Assembly (NCBI RefSeq): GCF_002936955.1
Contig: NZ_MPZM01000024.1
Coordinates: forward strand, 1 to 46,935
DNA from: Oceanisphaera arctica
GTDB lineage: Bacteria; Pseudomonadota; Gammaproteobacteria; Enterobacterales; Aeromonadaceae
Length of the DNA: 46,935 nt
Reading direction: 5' to 3'
The translations under genes and the position numbers were made by a program. The notes beneath the pieces are model-generated. The model was not told the origin of the DNA. It saw nothing but the letters and a program-made list of their open reading frames with translations, and ran no database searches. Below, piece after piece: positions 28,242 through 36,387 of this stretch; the first letter of the stretch is position 1, and each line of letters opens with the position of its first letter.

Positions 28242-29348
28242 ATGAATCAGGATTTTATCTCACCCATCAATACCCAGACATGGAGCAACGGGCGCCATCC
28301 GGTACGGTGCGTCCGGGTCATACAGGAAACCTGGGACGTCAGGACCTTCTGCTTTACCGCAGAAAGCCCCCTGCTGTTCTTCTTCAAGCCCGGGCAGTTC
28401 GTTACCCTGGAGCTGGAAATAGAAGGACAAACGGTGATGCGCAGCTACACCATCGCCTCTTCTCCTTCCGTGCCCTACAGCTTCTCCATTACCGTCAAGC
28501 GGGTACCCGGCGGCGAGGTGTCCAACTGGCTGCACGACAACCTGAACGAAGGGGACGCCCTGGCGGTGCATGGTCCGGTCGGCAACTTCAACTGTATCGA
28601 CTTCCCCAATGACAAGGTGCTGCTGCTCTCCGGTGGCGTCGGTATCACACCGGTGATGTCCATGGCCCGCTGGTGGTTCGACACCAATGCCGACGTGGAC
28701 ATCCACTTCGTGCACAGTGCCCGCACGCCCAAGGATCTGGTGTTCTACCGGGAGCTGCAGCACATGGACTCGCGGCTGAACAATATCCACCTCAGCCTGA
28801 TCTGCGAGCGCACCGACATCGGCGAAACCTGGAGTGGCTTCAAAGGCTACCTGAACGGTTCCATGCTAGCCCTGATTGCCCCGGACTTCATGGAGCGGGA
28901 AATCTTCTGCTGTGGCCCCAACCCCTATATGCGGGCGGTGCGTACCCTGCTCCAGAACAGCGGTTTCCCGATGGAGCACTACCACGAGGAAAGCTTCGGC
29001 GCGACTCCGGTGGACGTGGCCGAAGATGTCGAAGAGCAGGCCCGCGATGCGGTCGAGCTCGCCGAAGAGCTGGAGCGTACCGAAGACCGGCTGACGGTGT
29101 CTTTCCAGGACAGCGATCTGCAGGTAGAGATAATGCCGGGCGAAACGCTGCACAGCGCCGCGGCCCAGGTGGGCCTGCACATTCCCAAGGCCTGCGGCAT
29201 GGGTATCTGCGGCACCTGCAAGGTGCAGGTGGTGAAAGGCGAAGTCACCATGGACCACAATGGCGGCATCACGGATGAAGACATCGCCGACGGTTATGTA
29301 CTGAGCTGCTGCAGCGTGCCCCAGGGCAATGTGGAAGTGGCGTTCTGA
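28242..29348 (+). CDS. gbcB: Glycine betaine monooxygenase, ferredoxin reductase subunit
   Basis: This 368-aa protein has, in order, an FAD-binding domain (RSYTIASSPS near residue 65), an NAD-binding domain (LLLSGGVGITPVMSM) and a C-terminal plant-type 2Fe-2S ferredoxin. The ferredoxin's CGMGICGTCKVQ begins near residue 318, and its fourth Cys is near 355 (SCCSVPQ). It supplies electrons from NADH to GbcA. The start at 28242 follows GGAGAACAGCG; the longer upstream frame has no support. It ends 69 bases before a strong terminator. Confidence 0.95.
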   Translation: MNQDFISPINTQTWSNGRHPVRCVRVIQETWDVRTFCFTAESPLLFFFKPGQFVTLELEIEGQTVMRSYTIASSPSVPYSFSITVKRVPGGEVSNWLHDNLNEGDALAVHGPVGNFNCIDFPNDKVLLLSGGVGITPVMSMARWWFDTNADVDIHFVHSARTPKDLVFYRELQHMDSRLNNIHLSLICERTDIGETWSGFKGYLNGSMLALIAPDFMEREIFCCGPNPYMRAVRTLLQNSGFPMEHYHEESFGATPVDVAEDVEEQARDAVELAEELERTEDRLTVSFQDSDLQVEIMPGETLHSAAAQVGLHIPKACGMGICGTCKVQVVKGEVTMDHNGGITDEDIADGYVLSCCSVPQGNVEVAF

Positions 29349-29416
29349 CCTCAGGCGGGCATCTTGAGTTGTTGAATTTGAGTTTGAATGTGAGTGAATG
29401 AAGGTCGGTCCACTTT

Positions 29417-29451
29417 GCTGGCCTGGGCGGTATGCCCAGGCCAGCTTTTTT
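29417..29451 (+). terminator. Terminator of gbcB
   Basis: GCTGGCCTGGGC (29417-29428) pairs with GCCCAGGCCAGC (29434-29445) around GGTAT, followed by six T. This is a very strong rho-independent terminator. Confidence 0.92.
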
Positions 29452-29542
29452 ATGGGCCCTGATCGGTGGGTTACAGGCTCGATACCCTGGTTAATACCGG
29501 TCACATTAAACAAATGGTCTATTTAATTTCTGTATCAATGTC

Positions 29543-29646
29543 GGACAAAGGGTCTGCTCCACCGACCCGCTTCAAGCACATCCATGTGACGCTCAGCACA
29601 TGACATCCCTGTCATGTGATGGTCGGTGGAGCAGATCCCTTTGTCC
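29543..29646. repeat. Long inverted repeat (25/26-bp arms) enclosing a second palindrome
   Basis: The left arm (29543-29567) and right arm (29621-29646) are reverse complements except for one extra base in the right arm. Between them CACATGACA (29597-29605) and TGTCATGTG (29610-29618) make a perfect 9-bp stem with a TCCC loop. Such a structure could be a MITE-like element, a cruciform or an RNA. Confidence 0.75.
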
Positions 29647-29733
29647 TCCTTGATGCTACAGAGTCGCCTGTTGGCCTGTCTGCGGACAACTCGGTATTCC
29701 AGAAGAGGCAACAGAGAAGGCTCCCACGACCGT

Positions 29734-29805
29734 GACATGCCATGGCCGAAAAATGCTCCTGCCGTTTCGGCATTCCCACCATCCCTGGCGGTCAGATGGC
29801 ATGTC
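29734..29805. repeat. Nested inverted repeats
   Basis: GACATGCCAT (29734-29743) and ATGGCATGTC (29796-29805) are perfect 10-bp arms around a smaller GCCGAAA/TTTCGGC pair. It lies 90 bases beyond the palindrome at 29543-29646. Confidence 0.6.
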
Positions 29806-29979
29806 CGAGCTTAGAGGGGGCGAGCTTGTCTCGCCGTGACGAATGATTTCAGCCTGACCGAACATCCGGTGAATGTTCGCAGCTGGCGGACATCGTGAGT
29901 GTCATTCCCTGTAGCGTGTCGAGGGAGGCGGCTCTGTTGCCTCTGGTCTGGGGCCTCAATATGACCAAATCATTACTGG

Positions 29980-30110
29980 GATTGGTATAAGATGCCGTCA
30001 CCCTCGCGAAGGCGGGGGTCCAGGTCCAGTGCGCCCTGCAAACGACGCTCGGTCTGACGGTTTAGTGCCACATGTTCTGGGTTCACCTTCGCGGGAACGA
30101 CCATAGAGAG
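29980..30110. repeat. REP-like intergenic repeat
   Basis: The block opens with GATTGGTATAA (29980-29990). The segment GTCACCCTCGCGAAGGCGGG is partly mirrored by the inverted copy around 30090-30110 (CCTTCGCGGGAACGAC). The opening 11-mer recurs at 38447-38457, also in a non-coding repeat. Confidence 0.45.
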
Positions 30111-30158
30111 CTCGCAGGACTGACGATAGAAAATCCAGGTAGCTTTACTGCAAGATAA

Positions 30159-30178
30159 AGGCCGCCATTCGGCGGCCT
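30159..30178 (-). terminator. Terminator of the fourth BCCT gene
   Basis: AGGCCGCC (30159-30166) pairs with GGCGGCCT (30171-30178) around ATTC. On the minus strand it is followed by TTATCTT, a moderate T-run. The gene ends at 30213. Confidence 0.7.
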
Positions 30179-30212
30179 GCTTCAGATGGGAATATAGCGA
30201 GAAGTGTGGCTA

Positions 30213-31379
30213 TTAAGCCTTATCAGCGGCGGTGCTCAATGAAGAAGACGTCTGATCCAGGTTACCCAGCTGACGGCGGCGGCGCCAGAGCAGCATGGTG
30301 ATCAGGGCATAGAGACCAATCACCACCAGCCCTATCCACTCTATCTTCAGCGGCGTGAACTGGAACAACAGCACCAGGCCGAACATCAGGGTCCAGTTAA
30401 AGGCCACATAACGCACCGGTCCCAGCTTTTCCGCCTCGATACGCAGGTTGGTGGTATACAGACGGATCAGCGAGTCCAGGGAGTTGATCACGAAGATAAC
30501 GCCCACCACCACCATCGCCAGGTTCAGCAGGCCGCCGATGGCCAGAGCCTGTTCGAAGTGCAGATACAGCACGGAGAACCAGATGGCGATGGGAATGGAG
30601 GGCACCACCAGCATGGAAACACAGAGCTGCCAGGCCTTGAGTCCGCCAGAGAACCGGGCCACGAACTGACCGATCATGATGCTCCAGGAAAACCACCAGA
30701 ACAGATAAAAGGCATGGTAATCGCTGATGGGCGTCACAAACTGATGGATATTGGTAAAGTACTCGCCGATACCGGCCACGGTATTACCCAGCCCCTGTAC
30801 ACCCGCTCCGGTATTCATCCACATGGCGGCAATCAGGGCGATAAACAGCCAGGTCGAGGCCACACTCAGCACTTTCACATAACGCACGTCCGAGCTCGAC
30901 CACACCGCCGCCAGTACCACCAGCGCCACCAGACCGTAGGTCATGGCCGGCGTTATGCCTTCGATGTAGCTGGGCAGATAACTGAGAAACAGGAAGCCGG
31001 TGAAGGCACAGGTACCAATAATCACCAGGTTGTTGATCAGCTTGACCAGCGGCAGCTCGAACAGCCGGACCCTGGGCTCGATCAGCACGAAGTAAAAGGT
31101 AGTCAGGAAGTAAAAGCCCCACACCAGAAAGCCCCAGAAACCGAACTCGATGGCCAGCGGATTGGCGAAGCCGTATTCGGCTTCACTGGCATACACCGGA
31201 AATTCGGTCAGCGGAAACATGATCAGGCCCACGTCCAGGCCGGAGGTAAACAGAATTGCGATAAAGGTAAATAAGGAGGTGGGCATATCGCCCTTGCAGC
31301 GACGATTCCCGTAGCGCAGCAGTATCACCGCCGACGCCAGCAGGGTAAAAATAATTGCAACCGATAACACCATTTCCAT
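30213..31379 (-). CDS. Divergent BCCT family transporter (fourth), likely choline/betaine related
   Basis: This 388-aa membrane protein has about 10 hydrophobic segments. It aligns only loosely with BCCT carriers. The glycine motif is altered (FTSGLDVGLIMFPLTEF near residue 45, where GMGIG is usual). The TM8 tryptophan region is FYLFWWFSWSIMIGQFVARFSGGLKAWQ, with SGGLK replacing the usual SKGRT. I chose the ATG at 31379 (AGAGGA ahead) over the upstream in-frame ATG at 31463, because the intervening DNA holds a BetI-type operator. The operator supports control by choline, but the transported compound is uncertain. Confidence 0.8.
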   Translation of the reverse strand: MEMVLSVAIIFTLLASAVILLRYGNRRCKGDMPTSLFTFIAILFTSGLDVGLIMFPLTEFPVYASEAEYGFANPLAIEFGFWGFLVWGFYFLTTFYFVLIEPRVRLFELPLVKLINNLVIIGTCAFTGFLFLSYLPSYIEGITPAMTYGLVALVVLAAVWSSSDVRYVKVLSVASTWLFIALIAAMWMNTGAGVQGLGNTVAGIGEYFTNIHQFVTPISDYHAFYLFWWFSWSIMIGQFVARFSGGLKAWQLCVSMLVVPSIPIAIWFSVLYLHFEQALAIGGLLNLAMVVVGVIFVINSLDSLIRLYTTNLRIEAEKLGPVRYVAFNWTLMFGLVLLFQFTPLKIEWIGLVVIGLYALITMLLWRRRRQLGNLDQTSSSLSTAADKA

Positions 31380-31468
31380 GGAAAATCCTCTTTTGTTGGT
31401 TCCATCAATCAATACATGCCCGCAGGCATGGTAACCATCCACTTGTTCCTTGTTGGCCTCCATCGTTA

Positions 31469-31490
31469 ATTGATTGAACGATCAATCAAT
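31469..31490. promoter_or_regulatory. BetI-type operator upstream of the fourth BCCT gene
   Basis: ATTGATTGA (31469-31477), ACGA, then TCAATCAAT (31482-31490) form a perfect 9-bp inverted repeat. This agrees with known BetI (TetR family, choline-sensing repressor) boxes, which have TTGATTG...CAATCAA arms around a short core. It lies 90-111 bases upstream of the gene start. No betI gene is in the window. Confidence 0.65.
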
Positions 31491-31606
31491 ACCTAACTGT
31501 AGAAGCAGGAAAGAATCGAAACGTGCTCATTGCGACCTTCGTCATGTCTGTTCGCGACAGGGGGGGGTGACTACAGCCTGATGGCCAGGGTGAGTACGAT
31601 AAGGGA

Positions 31607-31645
31607 ATGGGGATAGGATGGGGATAGGATGGGGATAGGATGGGG
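31607..31645. repeat. 11-base tandem repeat, about 3.5 copies
   Basis: ATGGGGATAGG occurs at 31607-31617, 31618-31628 and 31629-31639, with a partial copy to 31645. It lies between the symporter terminator region and the BCCT promoter. Confidence 0.9.
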
Positions 31646-31678
31646 ACGGCGTCTGCCGCCATCCCCGTGTGCAACCGG

Positions 31679-32968
31679 TTAAGCCCGGCGCGCGTCGGCC
31701 GCCGGCACGACGCGGTTATAAACGGTTTCGTCCAGCTCGTTTTCGCTCTTGCCGATCAGTACGGAGACCATGAGATCACCGCACACGTTCACGCTGGTTC
31801 GGGCCATGTCGAGGATACGGTCGATACCGGCCACAATGGCCAGACCTTCCAGGGGCAGGCCCACCGTGGTCAGTACCAAAGACAGCATAATCAGGCCGGC
31901 ACCGGGCACACCGGCAGTACCAATTGAGCCCAGAGTAGCGGTCATGATGATCAGGATATAGTCGGATGCAGCCAGATCAACGCCAAAGGCCTGGGCCACA
32001 AACACGGCACAGATGCCCTGATAGAGGGCGGTGCCGTCCATGTTGATGGTCGCTCCCAGCGGCAGCACAAAGCTGGACACGCCCTTAGACACGCCCATTT
32101 CCTCGCGGGCCGCCTTGATGGTGGCCGGCAGGGTGCCGGAGCTACTGGTGGTGGTGTAGGCCACGGCGGCCGGATTGATCAGCCCCTTCAGGTAGCAAAC
32201 CGGATTGAGACGACCCAGCATGCCGATCATGCCGCTGTAAACCACCAGCACATGAATCAGCGAGCCCACGTACACCAGAGCAATCACCTTGATCAGCGGC
32301 AGCAATACCTCCAGGCCATATTTGCCCGCCACCCAGGCCATGAGGCCGAACACGCCGTAGGGAGCCAGCTTCATGATAAGCTCGGTCAGCTTGTACATGC
32401 CCTCGGCCAGGCTTTCAAACAGACGAATGGCCGGCTGCGCCTTCTCGCCACACAAGGTCAGGGCAATACCGAGCCCCAGGGCAAACACGATAATCTGCAG
32501 TATGTTGCCCGCGGCCATGGCGCCAATGGGGTTTTGCGGGATCAGCGCCAGCAGGGTGTCTACCATGGACGGTGCTTCTTTCGCCGCCACCGGATCGGTG
32601 ATGGTCATGTTCATGCCGGCACCCGGAGTGAACAGCAGCGCCAGCGCCAGGCCAATGCTGATGGCCACCGCCGTGGTGCCCAGATAGAGCACCACCGACT
32701 TGAGGCCAATGCGCCCCATCTTTCGGGTATCCTGCATGGAGGTCACGCCCACCACCAGAGAGCAGAATACCAGCGGCACGATCAGCATCTTGATCGCATT
32801 GATAAAGAGCGTGCCAATCGGCTTTAACAGCTCGGCGTCCGGACCCATCACGCTGCCCGTGATCACGCCCAGAACCATGCCCACCAGAATCTTTTTCCAG
32901 AGCGCCAGCCCGCTCCAAAAGCCGGTACGGCCCTGCTCTACTACTGTCTGTTCCATCTGTTCCATCAT
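31679..32968 (-). CDS. Dicarboxylate/amino-acid:cation symporter (DAACS family), probably aspartate/glutamate
   Basis: This 429-aa protein is a GltP/DctA-type symporter with hydrophobic segments throughout. It carries the substrate-loop motif TTSSSGTLPATI near residue 285 and the cation/substrate motif INMDGTALYQG near 310. The ATG at 32968 follows AAGGA; the next codon (32965) is also ATG and has a better spacing. The gene lies behind a near-consensus sigma-54 promoter and next to a sensor kinase, racemase and aspartase. Aspartate or C4-dicarboxylate uptake is therefore the likely job. The upstream frame to 33109 is not used. Confidence 0.92.
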   Translation of the reverse strand: MMEQMEQTVVEQGRTGFWSGLALWKKILVGMVLGVITGSVMGPDAELLKPIGTLFINAIKMLIVPLVFCSLVVGVTSMQDTRKMGRIGLKSVVLYLGTTAVAISIGLALALLFTPGAGMNMTITDPVAAKEAPSMVDTLLALIPQNPIGAMAAGNILQIIVFALGLGIALTLCGEKAQPAIRLFESLAEGMYKLTELIMKLAPYGVFGLMAWVAGKYGLEVLLPLIKVIALVYVGSLIHVLVVYSGMIGMLGRLNPVCYLKGLINPAAVAYTTTSSSGTLPATIKAAREEMGVSKGVSSFVLPLGATINMDGTALYQGICAVFVAQAFGVDLAASDYILIIMTATLGSIGTAGVPGAGLIMLSLVLTTVGLPLEGLAIVAGIDRILDMARTSVNVCGDLMVSVLIGKSENELDETVYNRVVPAADARRA

Positions 32969-33075
32969 CTGTTCCTTGTTACTGATGTCGAGGTATGCAG
33001 CCGGACACGGCCATACTCGGCGCGGCCCGGACCATCGGTATCTGGCGTTCACTCGCCAATCCCTGGGAACATAAA

Positions 33076-33091
33076 AGCAAGGGCCGTGCCA
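33076..33091 (-). promoter_or_regulatory. Sigma-54 (-24/-12) promoter of the symporter gene
   Basis: On the minus strand this reads TGGCACGGCCCTTGCT, matching the consensus TGGCACG-N4-TTGCW. It lies 108 bases upstream of the symporter start, and transcription should begin about 12 bases past the GC dinucleotide, near 33066. The sigma-54-dependent regulator at 33278-34699 is the natural activator. Confidence 0.85.
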
Positions 33092-33169
33092 GGTTAAAAA
33101 AACAATCAAGTAACTGTTTTTTAATTAATTTTTAATAAAACCCGGCAGACGCAATAAAACGGAAGGGGT

Positions 33170-33183
33170 ATAACCAGGGTTAT
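33170..33183. promoter_or_regulatory. Candidate upstream activator dyad 1
   Basis: ATAACC-AG-GGTTAT is a perfect dyad about 80 bases upstream of the -24 element, a usual distance for an NtrC/DctD-type activator site. Further copies of its GGTTAT half lie at 33240-33271. Confidence 0.5.
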
Positions 33184-33239
33184 GGAAGGGATCGCAATAA
33201 AGTAATAAAGTGCTGTTTGATCAAAAAGATAGGTGGTTC

Positions 33240-33271
33240 AACCCGGGTTATAACCTATCGCCCGGGTTATA
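33240..33271. promoter_or_regulatory. Candidate upstream activator dyads 2 and 3
   Basis: AACCCGGGTT (33240-33249) is a perfect palindrome. TATAACC and GGTTATA then form a spaced dyad over 33249-33271. They lie 150-180 bases upstream of the -24 element and abut the regulator stop codon. Confidence 0.5.
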
Positions 33272-33277
33272 GGGGTT

Positions 33278-34699
33278 TCAGGCGTCGTCGGCAGCGGCTT
33301 TTTTCAGCCTCTTGCTCAGCGCCGGCTGGGAAATGCCCAGCAGGCGGGCGGCGAGTGACTGGTTACCCAGGGCGCGGCGCATGGCTTCGGCCACCAGCAG
33401 ATCCCCCACCTCATTCAGCCTGGGCAGGGTCGGCATCTGGCTGAAGGGATCGGGCTCGACCTCGCCTTCCTGTACCGGCGGCGTATCCTGCTGGCCCAGG
33501 GCCTGACGGAACACCTCCATCGACAGCATTCTCGACTTGTGCCGGCTCATGGCGTCAAACGCCAGCGCCCGCAGCTCCCGCACGTTACCGGGAAATGCAT
33601 AATTGGCCAGCAGCACCGGCAGCTCCCTGGGCAGGGTGGGCACCGTTTTGCCCAGCTCCGCCGCCGCCTCGGCCAGAAAGTGCTCCAGCAACAGGGGAAT
33701 GTCTTCCTTGCGCTGGCGCAGCGGCGGAATCTCCACCTGGTGCGTGCGCAGCCGGTAGTAGAGATCCTTGCGGAAAGTGCCTTCCTGCTGCTTGCGGGCC
33801 AGGTCCTGATGCGTGGCCACCACCACCCTGGCGCGAATGCGCTTGGGCCTGTCACTGCCGAGGGGGTAATACTCTCCTTCCTGGAGCAGCCGTAGCAGCT
33901 TGACCTGGGAGCTCTGGCTCAAATCACCGATCTCGTCCAGAAACAAGGTGCCGCCCGCCGCCTGCTCAATCATGCCGGCCCTCGCCCGGTCGGCGCCGGT
34001 AAAGGCACCCTTGTGATGGCCGAACAGGGTATCGGCAAAGACATTGTCGTCCAGCCCTGCCACGTTCACACTGACCACGGGCCCGTTGCGGTTGCTCAGG
34101 GTATGAATGGCATGGGCAATCAGCTCCTTGCCCACCCCGCTCTCACCACAGATCAACACCGACTGGCTGCTGGTCGAAATTGCCTCCAGGTACTGAAACA
34201 CCGAGCGCATGCCCTTGTCCCGGGTAATGATGCCGGCAAACACCTCGGGCCGCTCCAGGGTATCGGTAAGAAATCGCCGGCGTATTTCCTGGTTTTCCAG
34301 TCGCATTTCCTGACTGGCAATGGCCCGGCGAATGCCCCCGATCAGACGGTCTTCTTCCGTGGTCTTGACGAAATAGTCATAGGCCCCGAGACGAATACAG
34401 TTCACCGCCGTTTCCAGCTGGTTCAGGCCGCTGACGATGATCACGGCGATCTCGGGGTATTCCTCTACTATTCGTTGCAGCAGAGTTTCACCCGACAGAT
34501 GGGGCATCGTCAGGTCCAGCAGCACCAGACCAATGGGCTCCCGGGCAATGATGTCCATCACCTCCCGGCTGTCTTCACAACGGTAAATATGATTAATACC
34601 GCCCCGGCGCTCCAGAGCGATGCTGAGGCTGCGCAGAAAAGGGACTTCATCATCCACCAGCAGAACGCCGAAACCGGGATAGAAATTGCTCTTGATCAC
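33278..34699 (-). CDS. Sigma-54-dependent response regulator (NtrC/DctD/AauR type)
   Basis: This 473-aa protein has three parts. A receiver domain (VLLVDDE near residue 14, phospho-accepting Asp in [11 protein letters not shown]) is followed by an AAA+ activator domain with Walker A GESGVGKE near 190 and GAFTGA near 233. The C-terminus is a Fis-type helix-turn-helix ([17 protein letters not shown]). The GAFTGA loop is intact, so it should contact sigma-54. It starts at GTG, overlapping the kinase stop by one base (TAGTG), with AAGGAA 7 bases upstream. Its evident target is the -24/-12 promoter downstream of its own gene. Confidence 0.93.
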   Translation of the reverse strand: MIKSNFYPGFGVLLVDDEVPFLRSLSIALERRGGINHIYRCEDSREVMDIIAREPIGLVLLDLTMPHLSGETLLQRIVEEYPEIAVIIVSGLNQLETAVNCIRLGAYDYFVKTTEEDRLIGGIRRAIASQEMRLENQEIRRRFLTDTLERPEVFAGIITRDKGMRSVFQYLEAISTSSQSVLICGESGVGKELIAHAIHTLSNRNGPVVSVNVAGLDDNVFADTLFGHHKGAFTGADRARAGMIEQAAGGTLFLDEIGDLSQSSQVKLLRLLQEGEYYPLGSDRPKRIRARVVVATHQDLARKQQEGTFRKDLYYRLRTHQVEIPPLRQRKEDIPLLLEHFLAEAAAELGKTVPTLPRELPVLLANYAFPGNVRELRALAFDAMSRHKSRMLSMEVFRQALGQQDTPPVQEGEVEPDPFSQMPTLPRLNEVGDLLVAEAMRRALGNQSLAARLLGISQPALSKRLKKAAADDA

Positions 34700-36387
34700 T
34701 ATGGGGTTCCTTTGATCACGGGAAGCGTCAGGGTGGCGCGGGTTCCCCTGCCCGGCTCGGACTCATACTCCAGCCGGCCGCCATGCTCCTGCACTATGCC
34801 GGCAGACACGGACAAACCCAGCCCTATGCCGCCCTGCTCGCGCTTGGTGGTAAAAAACGGATCTTTCAGCCGGGACAGGTTGTGGGGCTCGATGCCCTCG
34901 CCCTGATCGGTAATTTCAAGGTACAGCTCGTTGCTCTGGGCCCTATGCCCGGTGCGAATGAATATGCCCTGCTCCGGGCTGGTGAGGGCCTGACAGGCAT
35001 TGACGACAAGATTGATCACCACCTGCTCAATGCGCTGGGCATTACCCCTGAAACGGGGCAGCCCCGGTTCGCAGTGCACCTCCACCCGCTGGCTGGACTT
35101 GCGAATGGTATTGTCGACCAGACGGATCACGGTGGCCACCAGCTGGTTGAGATCCACAACTTCGGTCAGCTCGGCCGGCCCCTGGCGGGCAAAATCCCGC
35201 AGATCATCCACAATGCGCCGAATGCGGCCGGCACTGGCCTGCATGTCGTCCAGCATGGCGGGAAGCTCTTCGCGCATGCGGCTGTAGGGCAACCCGGCCA
35301 GGTAAAAATCGCCCTGCTCCTGATATTGAGTCTCCAATTGCTCTTCCAGATCCTCGAAGGCGTCTTTCAGCACCGGCAAATTCAGCAGCAGCAAGCTGCT
35401 GGGGTTGTTGATCTCGTGGGCCACCCCCGACACCAGTATGCCCAGGGAAGACATCTTGTCGGCCTGTATCAGTTGCTGATGCTGCAGTTCCAACTCCTCA
35501 CTGCGCCGGGCCACTTCACGGGCCAGCATGCGGTTCCAGACCACGATGCCGCCCAGCACCACCAGCAGCACCGCCGACACCAGGGCGGCGGCCAGCCCGA
35601 TTTTCTTCCAGGGCCAGCCGCCCTGCTCCAGCGGGCCCAGCCACTTGTCGTAGATTTGCTGATGGCGGCCGGTGTTCTTGAGAATGGCCAGCCCTTCGCT
35701 GAACCCCGCCAGCAGTGCCTCGTTGCCTTTGGCTACCGCATAGCCATAGCGCTGGGGTCGAAAGGGCTGACCCACCGGCACTATGTTGGACAGCTCCAAC
35801 TCACGGCCCAGATACAGCCCCGGCAGGTTGGCGACCAAGGCATAGTCGTGCTTGCCCGACGCCAGCAAACGCAGCCCGATGGCATGGGTATCCACCAGCA
35901 CAAGCCTGGCGCCCACGTCGTTGTGCAACAGGTGGTCGTGCATAATGCCGCCCCGTTGCACAATCACCTCCTTGTCACGCAGGTCGGCCAGCTCCCGGGC
36001 CTCGCCCTCGCCTTTTCGGGCAAAAATGGACTGGTGCACAATGGCGTGGGAAGGCGAAAACCCGTATTTGTCGGCCCGCTCGCTGGAAAACACCATGCCC
36101 TGCAGGGCATCCAGATCGCCATCGGCCAGGGCCTGGCGCATGCGGTTCCAGTCGCCCAGGCGAATGTCGACCTGCATGCCCATCACTTCCGCTATGGCGC
36201 GGGTCAGCTCCACGTTGTAACCGTCAGCCTCGCCGTCCTCATTGAGAAACTCATAGGGAGGGTAGTCATGATCTCCGCCCACGCGAATAATGCCGTCATT
36301 GCGCGGCTCCGCCGCCATGGCGCCGCTCAGGGCCAGCAGCCACAGCAGAGCAACAGACAGCAGGCCTGGCCCCATAAACAGGTTCAC
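34699..36387 (-). CDS. Sensor histidine kinase with periplasmic amino-acid-binding (SBP_bac_3) domain
   Basis: This 562-aa protein begins with a signal-like hydrophobic segment (residues 5-25). A solute-binding domain of the extracellular family 3 type follows (IIRVGGDHDYPPYEF through to GRHQQIYDKWLGPLEQ, about 30-260), then one transmembrane helix near 270-290. The kinase part has the phospho-His in GVAHEINNP near 330 and an ATP-binding domain ending with GIGLGLSVSAGIVQEHGG. The fold of the sensor suggests direct detection of an amino acid such as aspartate or glutamate. It starts at GTG 36387, overlapping the LysR stop by 4 bases (GTGA); an ATG at 36375 is the alternative. Confidence 0.92.
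   Translation of the reverse strand: MNLFMGPGLLSVALLWLLALSGAMAAEPRNDGIIRVGGDHDYPPYEFLNEDGEADGYNVELTRAIAEVMGMQVDIRLGDWNRMRQALADGDLDALQGMVFSSERADKYGFSPSHAIVHQSIFARKGEGEARELADLRDKEVIVQRGGIMHDHLLHNDVGARLVLVDTHAIGLRLLASGKHDYALVANLPGLYLGRELELSNIVPVGQPFRPQRYGYAVAKGNEALLAGFSEGLAILKNTGRHQQIYDKWLGPLEQGGWPWKKIGLAAALVSAVLLVVLGGIVVWNRMLAREVARRSEELELQHQQLIQADKMSSLGILVSGVAHEINNPSSLLLLNLPVLKDAFEDLEEQLETQYQEQGDFYLAGLPYSRMREELPAMLDDMQASAGRIRRIVDDLRDFARQGPAELTEVVDLNQLVATVIRLVDNTIRKSSQRVEVHCEPGLPRFRGNAQRIEQVVINLVVNACQALTSPEQGIFIRTGHRAQSNELYLEITDQGEGIEPHNLSRLKDPFFTTKREQGGIGLGLSVSAGIVQEHGGRLEYESEPGRGTRATLTLPVIKGTP

Larger units (their letters stand above)
29349..30212. other. 864-base non-coding tract rich in inverted repeats
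   Basis: No coding sequence is convincing here. The tract holds the gbcB terminator (29417-29451), a 104-base near-perfect palindrome (29543-29646), further nested inverted repeats (29734-29805, 29860-29880), and a REP-like block (29980-30110). It may be a degenerate mobile element, or one or more structured RNAs; neither is proven. Confidence 0.6.
31380..31678. other. Non-coding interval with a BetI-like operator and a tandem repeat
   Basis: There is no gene. From right to left it holds a GGGGATGG hairpin after the symporter gene, an 11-base tandem repeat (31607-31645), and the operator at 31469-31490. Confidence 0.5.
32969..33277. other. Sigma-54 control region of the symporter gene
   Basis: There is no gene in this 309-base gap. 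It holds the -24/-12 element at 33076-33091, an AT-rich bend region around 33100-33140, and three dyad-type candidate activator sites upstream, 33170-33271. Confidence 0.6.

Noticed and set aside
29535-29865. Short open frames over the palindrome tract after gbcB
   Set aside because: They are 60-70 codons, overlap the inverted repeats, lack ribosome sites and have no recognisable content.
31607-31645. Possible CRISPR array
   Set aside because: The units are 11 bases and directly abutting, with no spacers and no cas genes near. It is a simple tandem repeat.
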